NCBI RefSeq assembly: GCF_004359215.1
Contig: NC_090611.1
Span: 1,004,720-1,020,566, forward strand
DNA: 15,847 nt
Direction of reading: 5' to 3'
From: Bremia lactucae
Taxonomy: Eukaryota > Oomycota > Peronosporomycetes > Peronosporales > Peronosporaceae
The number at the start of each line of letters is the position of its first letter. Position 1 is the stretch's first letter. Both the position numbers and the translations under genes were made by a program. A model generated the notes under the pieces. It was not told the origin of the DNA, made no database searches, and saw nothing but the letters and a program-made list of their open reading frames with translations. Below are positions 1 to 8,533 of the stretch, in pieces.

Positions 1-660
1 GTTGTACTAACGACCGTACCACAAGTGAGGCCATCGCACTCACTCGTAGTACATCCACACGCTTGTGGACGCTCCAAGACGTTCATCAGATGGCCATCTG
101 ATGAACAAGTGGCAGGCATCTTTACGGATCGATGCTGCCAGCTGATCCTTGGCTCGTATTTTCTGAGCCAAGGTAAACCTAGGATGACATCAAATTTGTC
201 ATCCAAATCCAGTACGATGAAATCATCATCATACTGTAAATCTCTTAACGTGTAGTGAAATTTCACTACGCGTTTCATTACTGTTATCGATGCGCCTGTC
301 GCTAGACGCACCGTCATCCTCGTTGGAGGGATGTCGCGCTCAACATATTTGAGCCTACGACCCTCTAGTGACTGGCGACGAATCAAGTTATTTGACGCTC
401 CGCAGTCCACTAGGGCTCTAAGTGACAAATCATTTGTCACTATAAACTTCAAGGTGATGAGTAACACCTCGTCACCAAATGCAGAGACACATAATGATTG
501 TGTGCCTGGAGCAACTTCATTTAAGAGACTTGCAATTTCTCTTGAGGTTGCTGGATCAGTAGGGCGTTGCGCCCCTGCTGACCCCGACCTTTTTAGGCGG
601 TCCGCCTCGCTGTTGCAATTTCGCAACAACATCGGACCCGCGACCGTTGCCCTTTTTGGC
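1..660 (-). CDS. pol: Partial pol: retropepsin-type aspartic protease of left element
   Basis: This frame overlaps the end of gag and is offset by +1 relative to it. It is open from at least base 660 to the window edge. It contains the protease flap and active-site region, with RALVDCGASNNLIRRQSL around 420-370 (catalytic Asp at 405-407), and the second conserved block DVILGLPWLRKYEPRISW around 205-140. The residue after the catalytic Asp is Cys, where D-[ST]-G is usual, and this may be normal for this lineage. The enzyme would process the Gag-Pol polyprotein. Expression would need a +1 frameshift or a separate start, and I cannot tell whether the offset is programmed or a mutation. RT and integrase lie off the left edge. 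Confidence 0.8.
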
Positions 661-1873
661 ATACGGTCCAAAATTACGTTCAGTACCTTTTGGTGCTGGG
701 CGTGGGGCACTACACTCATGAGCGTAGTGTCCTAATTTTTGGCAGCGATGGCATTTCTGCGATCGCTTGTTGCTCGAAAAGCGAGGTCTCTCGCTTTCGA
801 CGTAAGAGAGGTCCATGGGTTCTGGACCTCCTAACTCGTGTCGTCTTGGAGGACGATACGATGACGGACTAGCTTGAGCCTGTCTCAAGCTAAAGTCCAC
901 CTGTTCCGCAACGGATATTGCTTCTTGAAGCGTATCCAGTTCCAAGCGGAACAGGTGGGTCTTTACGGGACCATCCGTAAGACCTTGCATGAACACCGTA
1001 ATCAACGTGTGTTCATGGACTGGGTTATTTGTTTTACAACTCGCTAAGAGTCGTATGTGCTGCGCATATGCGTGAACATCACGCTTGCCTTGCTTGAGTT
1101 TCAGAAGCTCTGAACGAGCTCTGAACTCAGCCCTTGGCGGTTCAAACGTCTGTTTGAGCCGGGCTTTAAAAGCCTCTAGCGACCCAAAGACGTATGGGTC
1201 GCGCAACTTAAGGCCCAATGCCCAAGTTTTGGCACGACCTGCCAGATTTGATTGAGCGAATACGACTTGCAAGTATAGAGAGAGAGCTTAAGAAAGAGCT
1301 TGCCCGCACATTATTAAAGGAAAAGGCTGCGGGACGCAAAGCCAAACTAGCTGTGAGATAGAGCTGGAAAATCGAATGGCTTGGTTATTTGTGACACAAG
1401 GATGACCTCAAGTCTTAGATAGATTATAGAAAGGGAATTATTCGAGTCTCGAAAAAAAACGTTGCTCGTCGACGATGTGACGTGCCCTTATGACATCGTC
1501 CAACTCGACAAATCATTTCAAGAGGGAGTCTTCTTCGACTCCCCTATACTTAGAGATGTCAATCTTTAAGGTTTTGGGATGACGCGTTTGCGTCATCTTA
1601 GGTACAGGGGTCTGTACCTGTTGTAACCTCAACGGTTCTGCCTGTTGAGAGCCTTGCTGATTCAGCAAGGCTACCTTCTCCTTCATGTTGTATGAAATTG
1701 GCGATGGCTGAATGGAGGGCAGCTCTGTCCAAATTGGACATCCTTGTCAAGATTGCATCGTTTCCTACGGTTGAACTCATTCGTTCGACCACACTAATTT
1801 CTATGTCACATCGAAAGGAGTAGCTTTCACGGGAAACGTGATGCGTATTCCCACTATCATTTAACATGTCCAT
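556..1873 (-). pseudogene. gag: Broken gag (nucleocapsid/capsid polyprotein) of left element
   Basis: Gag would assemble the retrotransposon particle and bind its RNA. The likely ATG is at 1871-1873, 36 bp after the primer-binding site. The N-terminal part runs in one frame to about 1685. Gag-like sequence then continues in the next frame (a QQ-rich stretch, then HPKTLKIDISKYRG). That frame meets a TGA at 1513-1515, where a Trp would be expected, and stops making sense at an insertion (1271-1461). It resumes in the same frame at VVFAQSNLAGRAKTWALG and runs open to a stop at 556-558, giving about 238 residues. This C-terminal part contains the rest of the Retrotrans_gag domain and an intact CCHC zinc knuckle, CHRCQKLGHYAHEC. 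The TTG at 1272 is only the edge of the open stretch, not a real start. Confidence 0.85.
1271..1461. repeat. 191-bp insertion inside left gag, flanked by TTGC
   Basis: Gag coding sequence stops at 1462-1465 and resumes at 1267-1270. Both points carry TTGC on the plus strand, which looks like a 4-bp target duplication. Insert plus one TTGC is 195 bp, a multiple of three, and the gag frame is identical on both sides, so clean removal would restore the frame at this point. The insert has no coding potential. On the plus strand it ends in a palindrome (TTCGAG-T-CTCGAA, 1441-1453) running into eight A residues. It also contains AGAGCTT twice and a CCCGCA/TGCGGG inverted pair. A short SINE- or MITE-like element is possible, but no family is recognised. 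Confidence 0.6.
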
Positions 1874-1908
1874 GTTAGATGAAGGAAATGTAGTCCTTGG
1901 ACGGACTA

Positions 1909-1921
1909 CAAAGTGCTACCA
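1909..1921 (-). other. Primer-binding site of left element
   Basis: Reading the minus strand, TGGTAGCACTTTG follows the LTR end after a two-base spacer. The first eight bases, TGGTAGCA, complement the usual 3' end of a eukaryotic initiator tRNA-Met (ends TGCTACCA), so tRNA-iMet is the likely primer. That identity is inferred, because the organism's tRNA is not in view. Confidence 0.75.
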
Positions 1922-1923
1922 GG

Positions 1924-2376
1924 TGTAACGGGGCACTACGACTTGTACTGCTTCAGTATAAGTCCAATTCGCACTGCTTCAGTTGCGAGTGGTGCCTTTC
2001 GTTATTGCACTTACACTAGTACGTGCAGAGAAAGACTTCTCTTTAAGGCAACTAGCTTAAAGATGGTTAAATGAAAACTGTATTGATATCATTAAGTATC
2101 TCTTCTTTCTATCTGCTAACTCTAACCTAATTATAAACTAATACTAAACATGCAATTGAAATCTTATCTTATCTTATCTGTCTCTCTCATTTGTTTACAT
2201 CTACAGTTGATTAGTCTGCGGGATAAATAGATATAATGGCCTATACCTATTTATGGATAAGATTTCTGAGCATTACTATTTAAAGTAATATCCTCCAAAT
2301 ATTATCTACCTTTTAGATTATATATTAATTAACCACCTTTAAGTGTTAATTTCATGGAACGATAAACCCCGTTACA
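1924..2376 (-). repeat. 5' LTR of the left Ty3/gypsy element
   Basis: The 453-bp LTR is bounded by a perfect 10-bp terminal inverted repeat: TGTAACGGGG at 1924-1933 and CCCCGTTACA at 2367-2376. A primer-binding site lies two bases inside the minus-strand 3' end. The middle is AT-rich. It carries a short pentamer run (about 2161-2179) and, near the gag side, two copies of ACTGCTTCAGT at 1947-1957 and 1973-1983. Its outer edge is 291 bp upstream of the thiolase start codon, and its own transcription would run away from that gene. Confidence 0.88.
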
Positions 2377-2667
2377 ATCACCATGAATCTCCTGCTTTCA
2401 ATATATACTTGGTGCACTCACGAGTCAAGCAAAAATGGCACCTTGATGCTACAACAATTACCTCCGAGAGCAGCGACCAATTGCGAAATCAAGGCGACAA
2501 AGCAAGCTAAGGTGTGGCACGAATTCATCAAAGAAGCTCTTTGGCTTTATTTTGGCATTTAAGTGCTGGCAACTGTCACCTTAAATTGTAAATCGTCACG
2601 CAGCGAGCTTTATATAATCATTCATTAAAAAACAATTTACATAGTAAGTACAACTATCTATCTCATT
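2377..2667 (+). promoter_or_regulatory. Thiolase upstream region with TATA / Inr / FPR-like core promoter
   Basis: This 291-bp stretch between the LTR and the thiolase ATG has no gene. Close to the gene are TTTATATAA at 2609-2617, then TCATTCATT at 2618-2626 (resembles the oomycete initiator, TCATTYY type), then AATTTAC at 2634-2640, an exact match to the oomycete flanking promoter element MWTTTNC. The order and the roughly 50-bp distance to ATG 2668 fit known oomycete core promoters. Function is inferred from the match. Confidence 0.5.
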
Positions 2668-3903
2668 ATGGAACGTATCAACCGTATCCAGTCCCACGTA
2701 GCAACCGGCTCACTCGCGCCCATAATACCCGAGGAAGATGTAGTTATTGTATCAGCCTTACGCACGCCCATCACGAAGGCTCGTCGTGGTGGATTTAAAG
2801 ATACAACGCCCGACGTGCTTCTGGGGCACGTGCTGATGGCTGTGCTCAAGCAAGCCAAGGTGGACCCCAAGACTGTCGGCGACGTTGTCGTTGGCAACGT
2901 GCTGCAGCCCGGTGCAGGGGCAGGCATGGCGCGCATGGCCCAATTAGCAGCAGGGATCCCATATACGGTGCCACTTCACGTCGTCAATAGGCAGTGTAGC
3001 TCTGGTCTACAGGCTGTCGCCAACGTCACCGCAGCGATTAAAGCCGGCTACTACGATATTGGTATCGCCGCCGGCGTTGAATGCATGTCACTGTCTGAAT
3101 TGGATAGCGATGTTCCGCCTGTTAACTGGCAACTGATGAAAAAGGCACAAGACGCAATGGATTGTGTATTACCCATGGGCATAACGAGCGAAAACGTGGC
3201 CGAAAAATTCCGAATTTCTCGTGCAAAACAAGACGAGCTCGCGGCTCATTCACATTCGAAAGCCGTGGTGGCTCAAATGAATGGGTGGTTTGAAGACGAG
3301 ATTACACCTGTGCTTACGATAATTAAGAACAAAGAGGGGCATGAAGAGCCCGTAATTATTGCCCACGATGATGGCATACGAGCCGATACGACAATTAGTA
3401 AGCTGTCCAAACTCCCGCCAGTTTTCAAGGAAAATGGCTCTACTACGGCAGGCAATTCGAGTCAAATTAGTGATGGTGCGGCGGCTGTTCTCCTAATGCG
3501 CCGCTCTGTAGCCAAGACGATGGGGATTCCAATCCTCGGCCGGTTTGTGTCATTTGCTGTGACTGGTGTACCTCCTGCTATAATGGGGATTGGTCCAGTT
3601 TTCGCCATTCCAGATGCGTTACAGAAAGCTGGTCTAAATTTGGATGAGATTGACGTATTTGAGATTAATGAAGCGTTTGCTAGTCAGGCTTCGTACTGCA
3701 TCGAGAAGCTTGGTATTCCAATTCAAAAGGTTAATCCGGAAGGAGGAGCGATTGCACTGGGCCACCCACTTGGGTGCACCGGTGCCCGTCAAGTAGCGAC
3801 GCTGTTACATCAGTTGAAACGAACACAGCAGCGCTACGGAGTCATCTCGATGTGCATAGGCACGGGTATGGGCGCCGCTGCCGTGTTTGAATGCGAGCTT
3901 TAA
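2668..3903 (+). CDS. Peroxisomal 3-ketoacyl-CoA thiolase (acetyl-CoA C-acyltransferase)
   Basis: The enzyme cleaves 3-ketoacyl-CoA with CoA to give acetyl-CoA and a shortened acyl-CoA, the last step of beta-oxidation. The 411-residue intronless product is full length for the family. Visible thiolase motifs are the nucleophilic Cys110 in NRQCSSGLQAV, NEAF at 334-337, His366 in GGAIALGHPLGCTGARQ, and the general-base Cys396 in SMCIGTGMGAAA. The overall sequence follows the ACAA1/peroxisomal branch (for example GFKDTTPD, NVLQPGAGA, PMGITSENVAEKF) and not the acetoacetyl-CoA thiolase branch. The N-terminus fits a PTS2 peroxisomal signal: R3-I4-x5-H10-V11, with Val where Leu or Ala is usual. There is no C-terminal PTS1. 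The start ATG is the first in frame and sits about 50 bp after the predicted initiator. Confidence 0.96.
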   Translation: MERINRIQSHVATGSLAPIIPEEDVVIVSALRTPITKARRGGFKDTTPDVLLGHVLMAVLKQAKVDPKTVGDVVVGNVLQPGAGAGMARMAQLAAGIPYTVPLHVVNRQCSSGLQAVANVTAAIKAGYYDIGIAAGVECMSLSELDSDVPPVNWQLMKKAQDAMDCVLPMGITSENVAEKFRISRAKQDELAAHSHSKAVVAQMNGWFEDEITPVLTIIKNKEGHEEPVIIAHDDGIRADTTISKLSKLPPVFKENGSTTAGNSSQISDGAAAVLLMRRSVAKTMGIPILGRFVSFAVTGVPPAIMGIGPVFAIPDALQKAGLNLDEIDVFEINEAFASQASYCIEKLGIPIQKVNPEGGAIALGHPLGCTGARQVATLLHQLKRTQQRYGVISMCIGTGMGAAAVFECEL

Positions 3904-4471
3904 GACGTGAAAGCTCGGTCTTGATTGTGTGTGTCAAAATAGATGAACTATAGTGATTACAAATGTGTAAAATCCTAAATTTCAGGCTTTGATGTCATAA
4001 GCCAAAAGATTTTGAGTTTTACCGGGTACTACAAGTCGAGCTTTTCCCAAAATTTTAATTTTCTGCATCTCGCGTATTTCTGAAGCCCCAAAGGCGAATC
4101 CATTTCTTTGCTAGTCTGCAGATGATGCGCATCTAAATGAATCGTCAATTTGTCCAGTGTTTTCACCTATAAAAAAGAGACTGGAACGATCGATCGCACA
4201 TTAAGCAAAATACGTTAATCGCCTCAATGAATTGCTGGCAAATGCAAGAATGGTAGCTTTTGGCTCTGCGATTGACGATCACCTCGTATATGCTGATAAA
4301 GTGTACTAAATATTTACGACCAATTCTGTCATGTGCGAACGTCAGCTACGCATTAAGAAGCCCTGGTGATATGCAGAAGAGGAACGCGACATTGTTTACG
4401 TCGCTGCAACAAATTGACGCTGGGGTTGATGCAAAGGGCGATAGTCTGGAACGTTCTCAAGGGCATGTTGA
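3904..4471. other. Intergenic region between convergent thiolase and tubulin genes
   Basis: These 568 bp hold the two 3' untranslated regions. I see no conserved coding sequence, tRNA or repeat. Short open frames here (for example 4260-4475 plus) have no recognisable protein features and run into the tubulin antisense strand. Confidence 0.6.
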
Positions 4472-5827
4472 CTAGTACTCCTCCCCAAATTCCTCTTCTT
4501 CGCCTTCAGCAGTCTCAGCCGACACCTCCTCATAGTCTTTTTCCAATGCAGCCAAGTCTTCCCGAGCTTCCGAGAATTCACCTTCTTCCATGCCTTCACC
4601 TACAAACCAGTGCACAAATGCACGTTTTGCGTACATGAGGTCAAATTTGTGGTCAATGCGGGAAAACACTTCAGCGATGGCGCTCGTGTTCGAAATCATG
4701 CATACCGCGCGCTGTACACATGCCAGATCGCCACCAGGCACTACCGATGGCGGCTGGTAATTAATACCACACTTGAAACCAGTAGGACACCAGTCCACGA
4801 ACTGAATCGTACGTTTGGTCTTAATAATTGCTACAGCTGCGTTCACGTCCTTTGGAACGACATCACCTCGGTACATAAGGCATGTAGCCATGTATTTCCC
4901 ATGACGCGGATCACACTTAGCCATCATCGAAGTTGGTTCAAACGCACTATTCGTGATCTCTGCTACAGACAATGACTCGTGATAAGCCTTTTCAGCTGAT
5001 ATCACAGGAGCATACGAGCTCAGCATGAAATGAATGCGCGGGTACGGCACCAAGTTCGTCTGGAATTCCGTAATGTCAACGTTCAATGAGCCATCGAAAC
5101 GGAGCGAAGTGGTAAGCGAGGAAATGACTTGAGCAATGAGACGATTTAAATTGGAGTAGGTTGGGCGCTCAATGTCCAAAGATCGACGGCAAATGTCATA
5201 AATAGCTTCATTGTCCAGCATTACGGCTACATCTGTGTGCTCGAGCAGTGCGTGGGTGGAGAGCACTGAGTTGTATGGCTCGACAACAGCCGACGATACG
5301 AGAGGCGACGGGTAGATGGTGAAGCCAAGCTTGCTTTTACGGCCATAGTCGACCGACAGACGCTCGAGCAGCAGCGAGCCTAAACCCGAACCTGTGCCGC
5401 CCCCAACAGCATTAAACACCATAAATCCCTGTAATCCCGTACAAGCGTCGGCCAGCTTCCGGACGCGGTCTAGCACCACGTCAACGTACTCTTTTCCGAT
5501 CGTGTAATGACCACGCGCGTAGTTGTTTGCGGCGTCTTCTTTCCCAGAAATGATCTGCTCCGGGTGATATAATTGGCGGTACGTCCCTGTGCGCACTTCA
5601 TCGCATACGCTGGGCTCCAGGTCGACGAACACAGCACGTGGAACGTGCTTGCCCGAGCCAGTTTCGGAGAAAAAGGTCGAGAAAGAGTCGTCATCTTCGC
5701 CCACGGTTGTGTCACTGGGCATAGTGCCGTCAGGCTGAATCCCATGTTCGAGGCAGTAGAGCTCCCAGCAAGAGTTGCCAGTCTGGATACCTCCTTGGCC
5801 CAAGTGGATGGATAAAATTTCGCGCAT
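4472..5827 (-). CDS. Alpha-tubulin, divergent paralogue lacking Lys40
   Basis: This is the structural subunit of microtubules, binding non-exchangeable GTP and pairing with beta-tubulin. The 451-residue intronless product matches alpha-tubulin from end to end. Features include MREIL start, GQ at 10-11, D69/E71, the phosphate-binding loop GGGTGSG at 142-148, Glu254 in [14 protein letters not shown] (the alpha-specific residue that triggers hydrolysis of beta-bound GTP), and an acidic tail ending EEY, so the C-terminal Tyr is present. It departs from the highly conserved family at several sites: Gly12 in place of Ala, and Thr40 in [12 protein letters not shown] where almost all alpha-tubulins have acetylatable Lys40 followed by IGGGDD. 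A Cys replaces Lys in [10 protein letters not shown]. It is probably a minor or stage-specific paralogue. It is divergent from the GMC gene and shares its upstream region. Confidence 0.97.
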   Translation of the reverse strand: MREILSIHLGQGGIQTGNSCWELYCLEHGIQPDGTMPSDTTVGEDDDSFSTFFSETGSGKHVPRAVFVDLEPSVCDEVRTGTYRQLYHPEQIISGKEDAANNYARGHYTIGKEYVDVVLDRVRKLADACTGLQGFMVFNAVGGGTGSGLGSLLLERLSVDYGRKSKLGFTIYPSPLVSSAVVEPYNSVLSTHALLEHTDVAVMLDNEAIYDICRRSLDIERPTYSNLNRLIAQVISSLTTSLRFDGSLNVDITEFQTNLVPYPRIHFMLSSYAPVISAEKAYHESLSVAEITNSAFEPTSMMAKCDPRHGKYMATCLMYRGDVVPKDVNAAVAIIKTKRTIQFVDWCPTGFKCGINYQPPSVVPGGDLACVQRAVCMISNTSAIAEVFSRIDHKFDLMYAKRAFVHWFVGEGMEEGEFSEAREDLAALEKDYEEVSAETAEGEEEEFGEEY

Positions 5828-6144
5828 TGAAGGATAGAATGATGGTCTTGGTATCGCGACGGCAACTTTGTGAATGCGCCTTGAATTCGCAAGGCACTAG
5901 AGAATATGGCTACATTATGAATTTGGTGGACGCTTTTTTTCGTGCGCTCGCGATATGGGGGCGACCTTGCTTCCTGAAAAGCTTCTACGAAGTCTTTATG
6001 ATAGAATGCCACAAATTTTATACCGGATTGGGGGTGCTTATTTTATGTATAAAACACAAGATTTAGCTGCCTGCGACGAGTGATGCAGATTTTTTTTCCG
6101 CAAGCCATGCTGCATATCCCAATCTTTCGTCTGGCACTGTGCCA
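5828..6144. promoter_or_regulatory. Divergent promoter region between alpha-tubulin and GMC oxidoreductase genes
   Basis: These 317 bp separate the two start codons of oppositely oriented genes, so both promoters must lie here. A TATA-like TATAAAA at 6048-6054 lies about 90 bp upstream of the GMC start. I could not place a convincing initiator for tubulin. The open plus-strand frame at 5827-6066 has no recognisable content and is judged non-coding. Confidence 0.5.
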
Positions 6145-8533
6145 ATGCCAATCAATACTTACAACGAACAATCATCACTGCTGCGTCCCGATGTGCAGGG
6201 CACTAATCGCAAAATTCGCTATCTCTTTAATGGCATGGTCCTCTTGCTGATCTTCGCTGGAGTCGCGACTTGTGTCGCTATCGCACTGCGTCTATTGCGA
6301 CGATCTCGAGCTCCGTCGGCAACTATTGTTCCACTTATGTATCCGGAAGAGGTACACAATTCACAATTGAAAAGAATTGATTTAATTTTTGACTTATGAT
6401 GAACCTCTTCTGCTGTAGTTTGACACTATCATCGTTGGCGGCGGTCCTGCGGGGTCCGTAGTAGCCAAGGTGCTGAGCGACGACCCATGGCGACGCGTAC
6501 TTCTGATCGAGGCAGGCAAAGCATCCCAAACGCAGTTGGGTGGCAAGGTGAAATGGCTGCTGATTAGGTGACAGATGGCATTTTTTTACTTACAGTTTCT
6601 GATGCTGACACCAGATGGCCATACCATCGCCACTTAACACCCAAAAATTAACGCCGTTTGATGTACCGTATTACTGGACGAATGTGGCCAATACACCGTC
6701 GTTGCATTGGGCTTATCCGGATGTGAATATAGCCAAAGCGTTAGGAGGCTGTGGCATCCATAACGCCATGCTTTACAGTACGTGGACGTCATGTTCTATT
6801 CCAATGAAGAATTCATTGAAAACCATTTGATAAAGCTTCACTATTTTATTAGTTCGAGCGCTGCCGTCAGATTTAGAGCGATGGAATATGAAAAATTGGA
6901 CGTGGGAGAAGGCGCTGAGTATTTATATGGCCATTGAAGACTTTGACGGACCAAATTCGAGCTTTCATGGTGTTGGTGGCTCCGTTCGAACCAGTCCTCC
7001 TGCACTAGCATCGGACGGGTCAAAAGAGTTTATTGAAGCGTGCACGGAGGTGGGAATACCACGGACGATGGACTTCAATGGACCGAACGGTCGATTTGGC
7101 GTTGGTTATTATCACTTTAATACTCGAAATGGGGTCCGTGATAGCGCTGCCAAAACGTTTCTTGGACCCATTTTGAATAGTAAGACGTTTAAATCCAAAC
7201 GAGATAATTTTCAATTGATGCTAGATACAACAGTCACGGTGCGTTTATCCTTAAAGAAAGTAAAGCTTCGATAAGGGCGTCTAACGCTTTCATTGGCGGC
7301 AGAAAATTGGAATAAATAACGAAAATGTTACACAAGGGGTGGAAGTTCGTTTTTTTGACGGCACAACACAGCTGATTCGTCTTGCTAAACACGGTGAGGT
7401 TATTCTCACGGCGGGTGCAATCAATACACCAAAGATACTGATGCTTTCTGGCCTCGGTAATCATGCTACGCTTCGAAATGCGGGACTTCAGACTAAAAAG
7501 CATTTGCCTCGCGTGGGAATGAACTTACAGGATCATCCCGTGGTCGGCATGGTCTTTGAGTACAAAGCTGGACGCAACGTTGATCTCAAGTAAGTGATTG
7601 TTTTTTAGCATCAAGTTTTCCCAAATTTAACTGCTTCTGGAATTGCGCAGAGCACATCTGGCCTCATACTTGAAAGCCACCAACGATAAAAGTTCAAATA
7701 CCTCCAGTTATGGATTGTTTGGCTCTGTTGGTATTAGTGCTGGAGCGTTTTTGATTCCTCCTGGAGCGACCCAACCTGAGATTCAACTGACGCTGTTTCC
7801 ACAGAAATCAGAGCCCCATATGTCAAATAGTGCAGGACTTGATCACATGGCAGAAGCATTGATAACGATCGCTCTGTTGCGCCCTCTTGCTCGCAATCGC
7901 GTTGTGCTTCTCCGTGACGAGGATGATTCTGTTGACGATAATGACAGTGATGATCACTTGATTCCGCGTGTTGTGTCTGAAGTTCCCGATTTTGAACCTG
8001 AGCATCTGAGACCGGGAGATATTTGGAAGATCACCTGGGGAATTCGAGTAGTGCGCGAGATTGCGGCTAGACTTGGCAAGAGCTAACATTAATTTATGCT
8101 CGATGCACGAGTGCTTCTAACAAATTCTTTGTATGACAGGCGAAAAGAAAGTGATTGGGTGTGAAATATCGCCAGGTGCTGATGTCACATCTACAAAAGG
8201 TTCTGTATTTATTAAAAGAGTAAATATTGGTCTTTGCGATGTATCTTACTGGTGCATCATGTTCTAGACTTGAATGATTGGGTACTTGAAAATGTATTTC
8301 GCAACTCGCATTGGGTTGGCAGTGCGTCTATGGCAACGACAGCGAACGAGGGAGTCGTGGATAATCACCTCCGCGTCTTTGGCATCCAGAATTTGCGTAT
8401 AGCTGACGCTTCCGTTATCCCATTTATACCGAATGGCAACGTGCATTCAACCGTGGTGATGGTGGCAAAATATGCTGCAGAAATTTTGCGTGAGGATGAA
8501 GCAGAATATCGACAAAATTACGATAAAAAATAA
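6145..8533 (+). CDS. Membrane-anchored GMC flavin oxidoreductase (choline/alcohol dehydrogenase-like), eight exons
   Basis: This is a FAD-dependent GMC-family enzyme oxidising an alcohol group on an unknown substrate. The exons I reconstructed are 6145-6351, 6419-6547, 6615-6777, 6853-7238, 7303-7589, 7651-8075, 8140-8199 and 8268-8533. They total 1923 nt (640 residues) with no internal stop, and the seven introns are 61-75 bp. Intron 6 (8076-8139) begins GC, and intron 7 has a weak GTTCTG donor. Domains: one hydrophobic segment at about 27-49 followed by LRRSR, suggesting a signal anchor; the FAD dinucleotide motif VGGGPAGS (GxGxxG at 76-81); LGGCGIHNAMLY at 155-166; GMC signature 2, GAINTPKILMLSGLG at 333-347; an acidic loop at about 479-492; and catalytic-type His567 (NSHWVGSASMA) and His612 (NGNVHSTV). 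The first in-frame ATG is used; a GTG two codons earlier was ignored. Confidence 0.9.
8076..8139 (+). other. GC-AG intron (intron 6 of the GMC gene)
   Basis: The exon reads to a Gly codon whose first base is 8075. The next bases are GCAAGA, and the downstream exon resumes after ACAG at 8139. Without this splice the frame stops at TAA 8084-8086. With it, the protein continues smoothly as LGEKKVIGCEISPGADVTS, typical GMC sequence. No GT donor nearby gives a readable junction. Confidence 0.7.

Larger units (their letters stand above)
1..2376 (-). mobile_element. Ty3/gypsy LTR retrotransposon, 5' part, cut by the window edge
   Basis: Read on the minus strand, this is the 5' portion of a Ty3/gypsy element: LTR (2376-1924), primer-binding site (1921-1909), gag (1873-556) and protease (about 660-1). 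Reverse transcriptase, RNase H, integrase and the 3' LTR would lie beyond base 1. Gag is broken by a reading-frame change near 1685, an in-frame TGA at 1513-1515 and a 191-bp insertion at 1271-1461, so this copy is unlikely to be autonomous. The last five bases outside the LTR, 2377-2381 (ATCAC), are the expected target-site duplication, but the partner copy is not in view. Assignment to Ty3/gypsy rests on a CCHC gag and a protease resembling that of the right-hand element; RT is not visible here. Confidence 0.9.

Noticed and set aside
1909..1921. Possible tRNA gene because of the CTACCA end
   Set aside because: No cloverleaf is present upstream. Position and spacing next to the LTR make it a primer-binding site.
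2161..2179. CTTAT pentamer run in the left LTR
   Set aside because: Fewer than four units in AT-rich sequence, so it is not notable as a microsatellite.
4260..4475. 71-residue open frame between thiolase and tubulin
   Set aside because: No start context or conserved features, and it falls in the 3' untranslated region of both genes.
5470..6012. 180-residue minus-strand open frame overlapping the tubulin start
   Set aside because: It lies in another frame over conserved alpha-tubulin codons and shows no domain of its own.
6548..6595. Alternative acceptor at 6595 giving a 48-bp intron 2 in the GMC gene
   Set aside because: It leads to a TAA after 13 codons. The acceptor at 6614 keeps the conserved frame.
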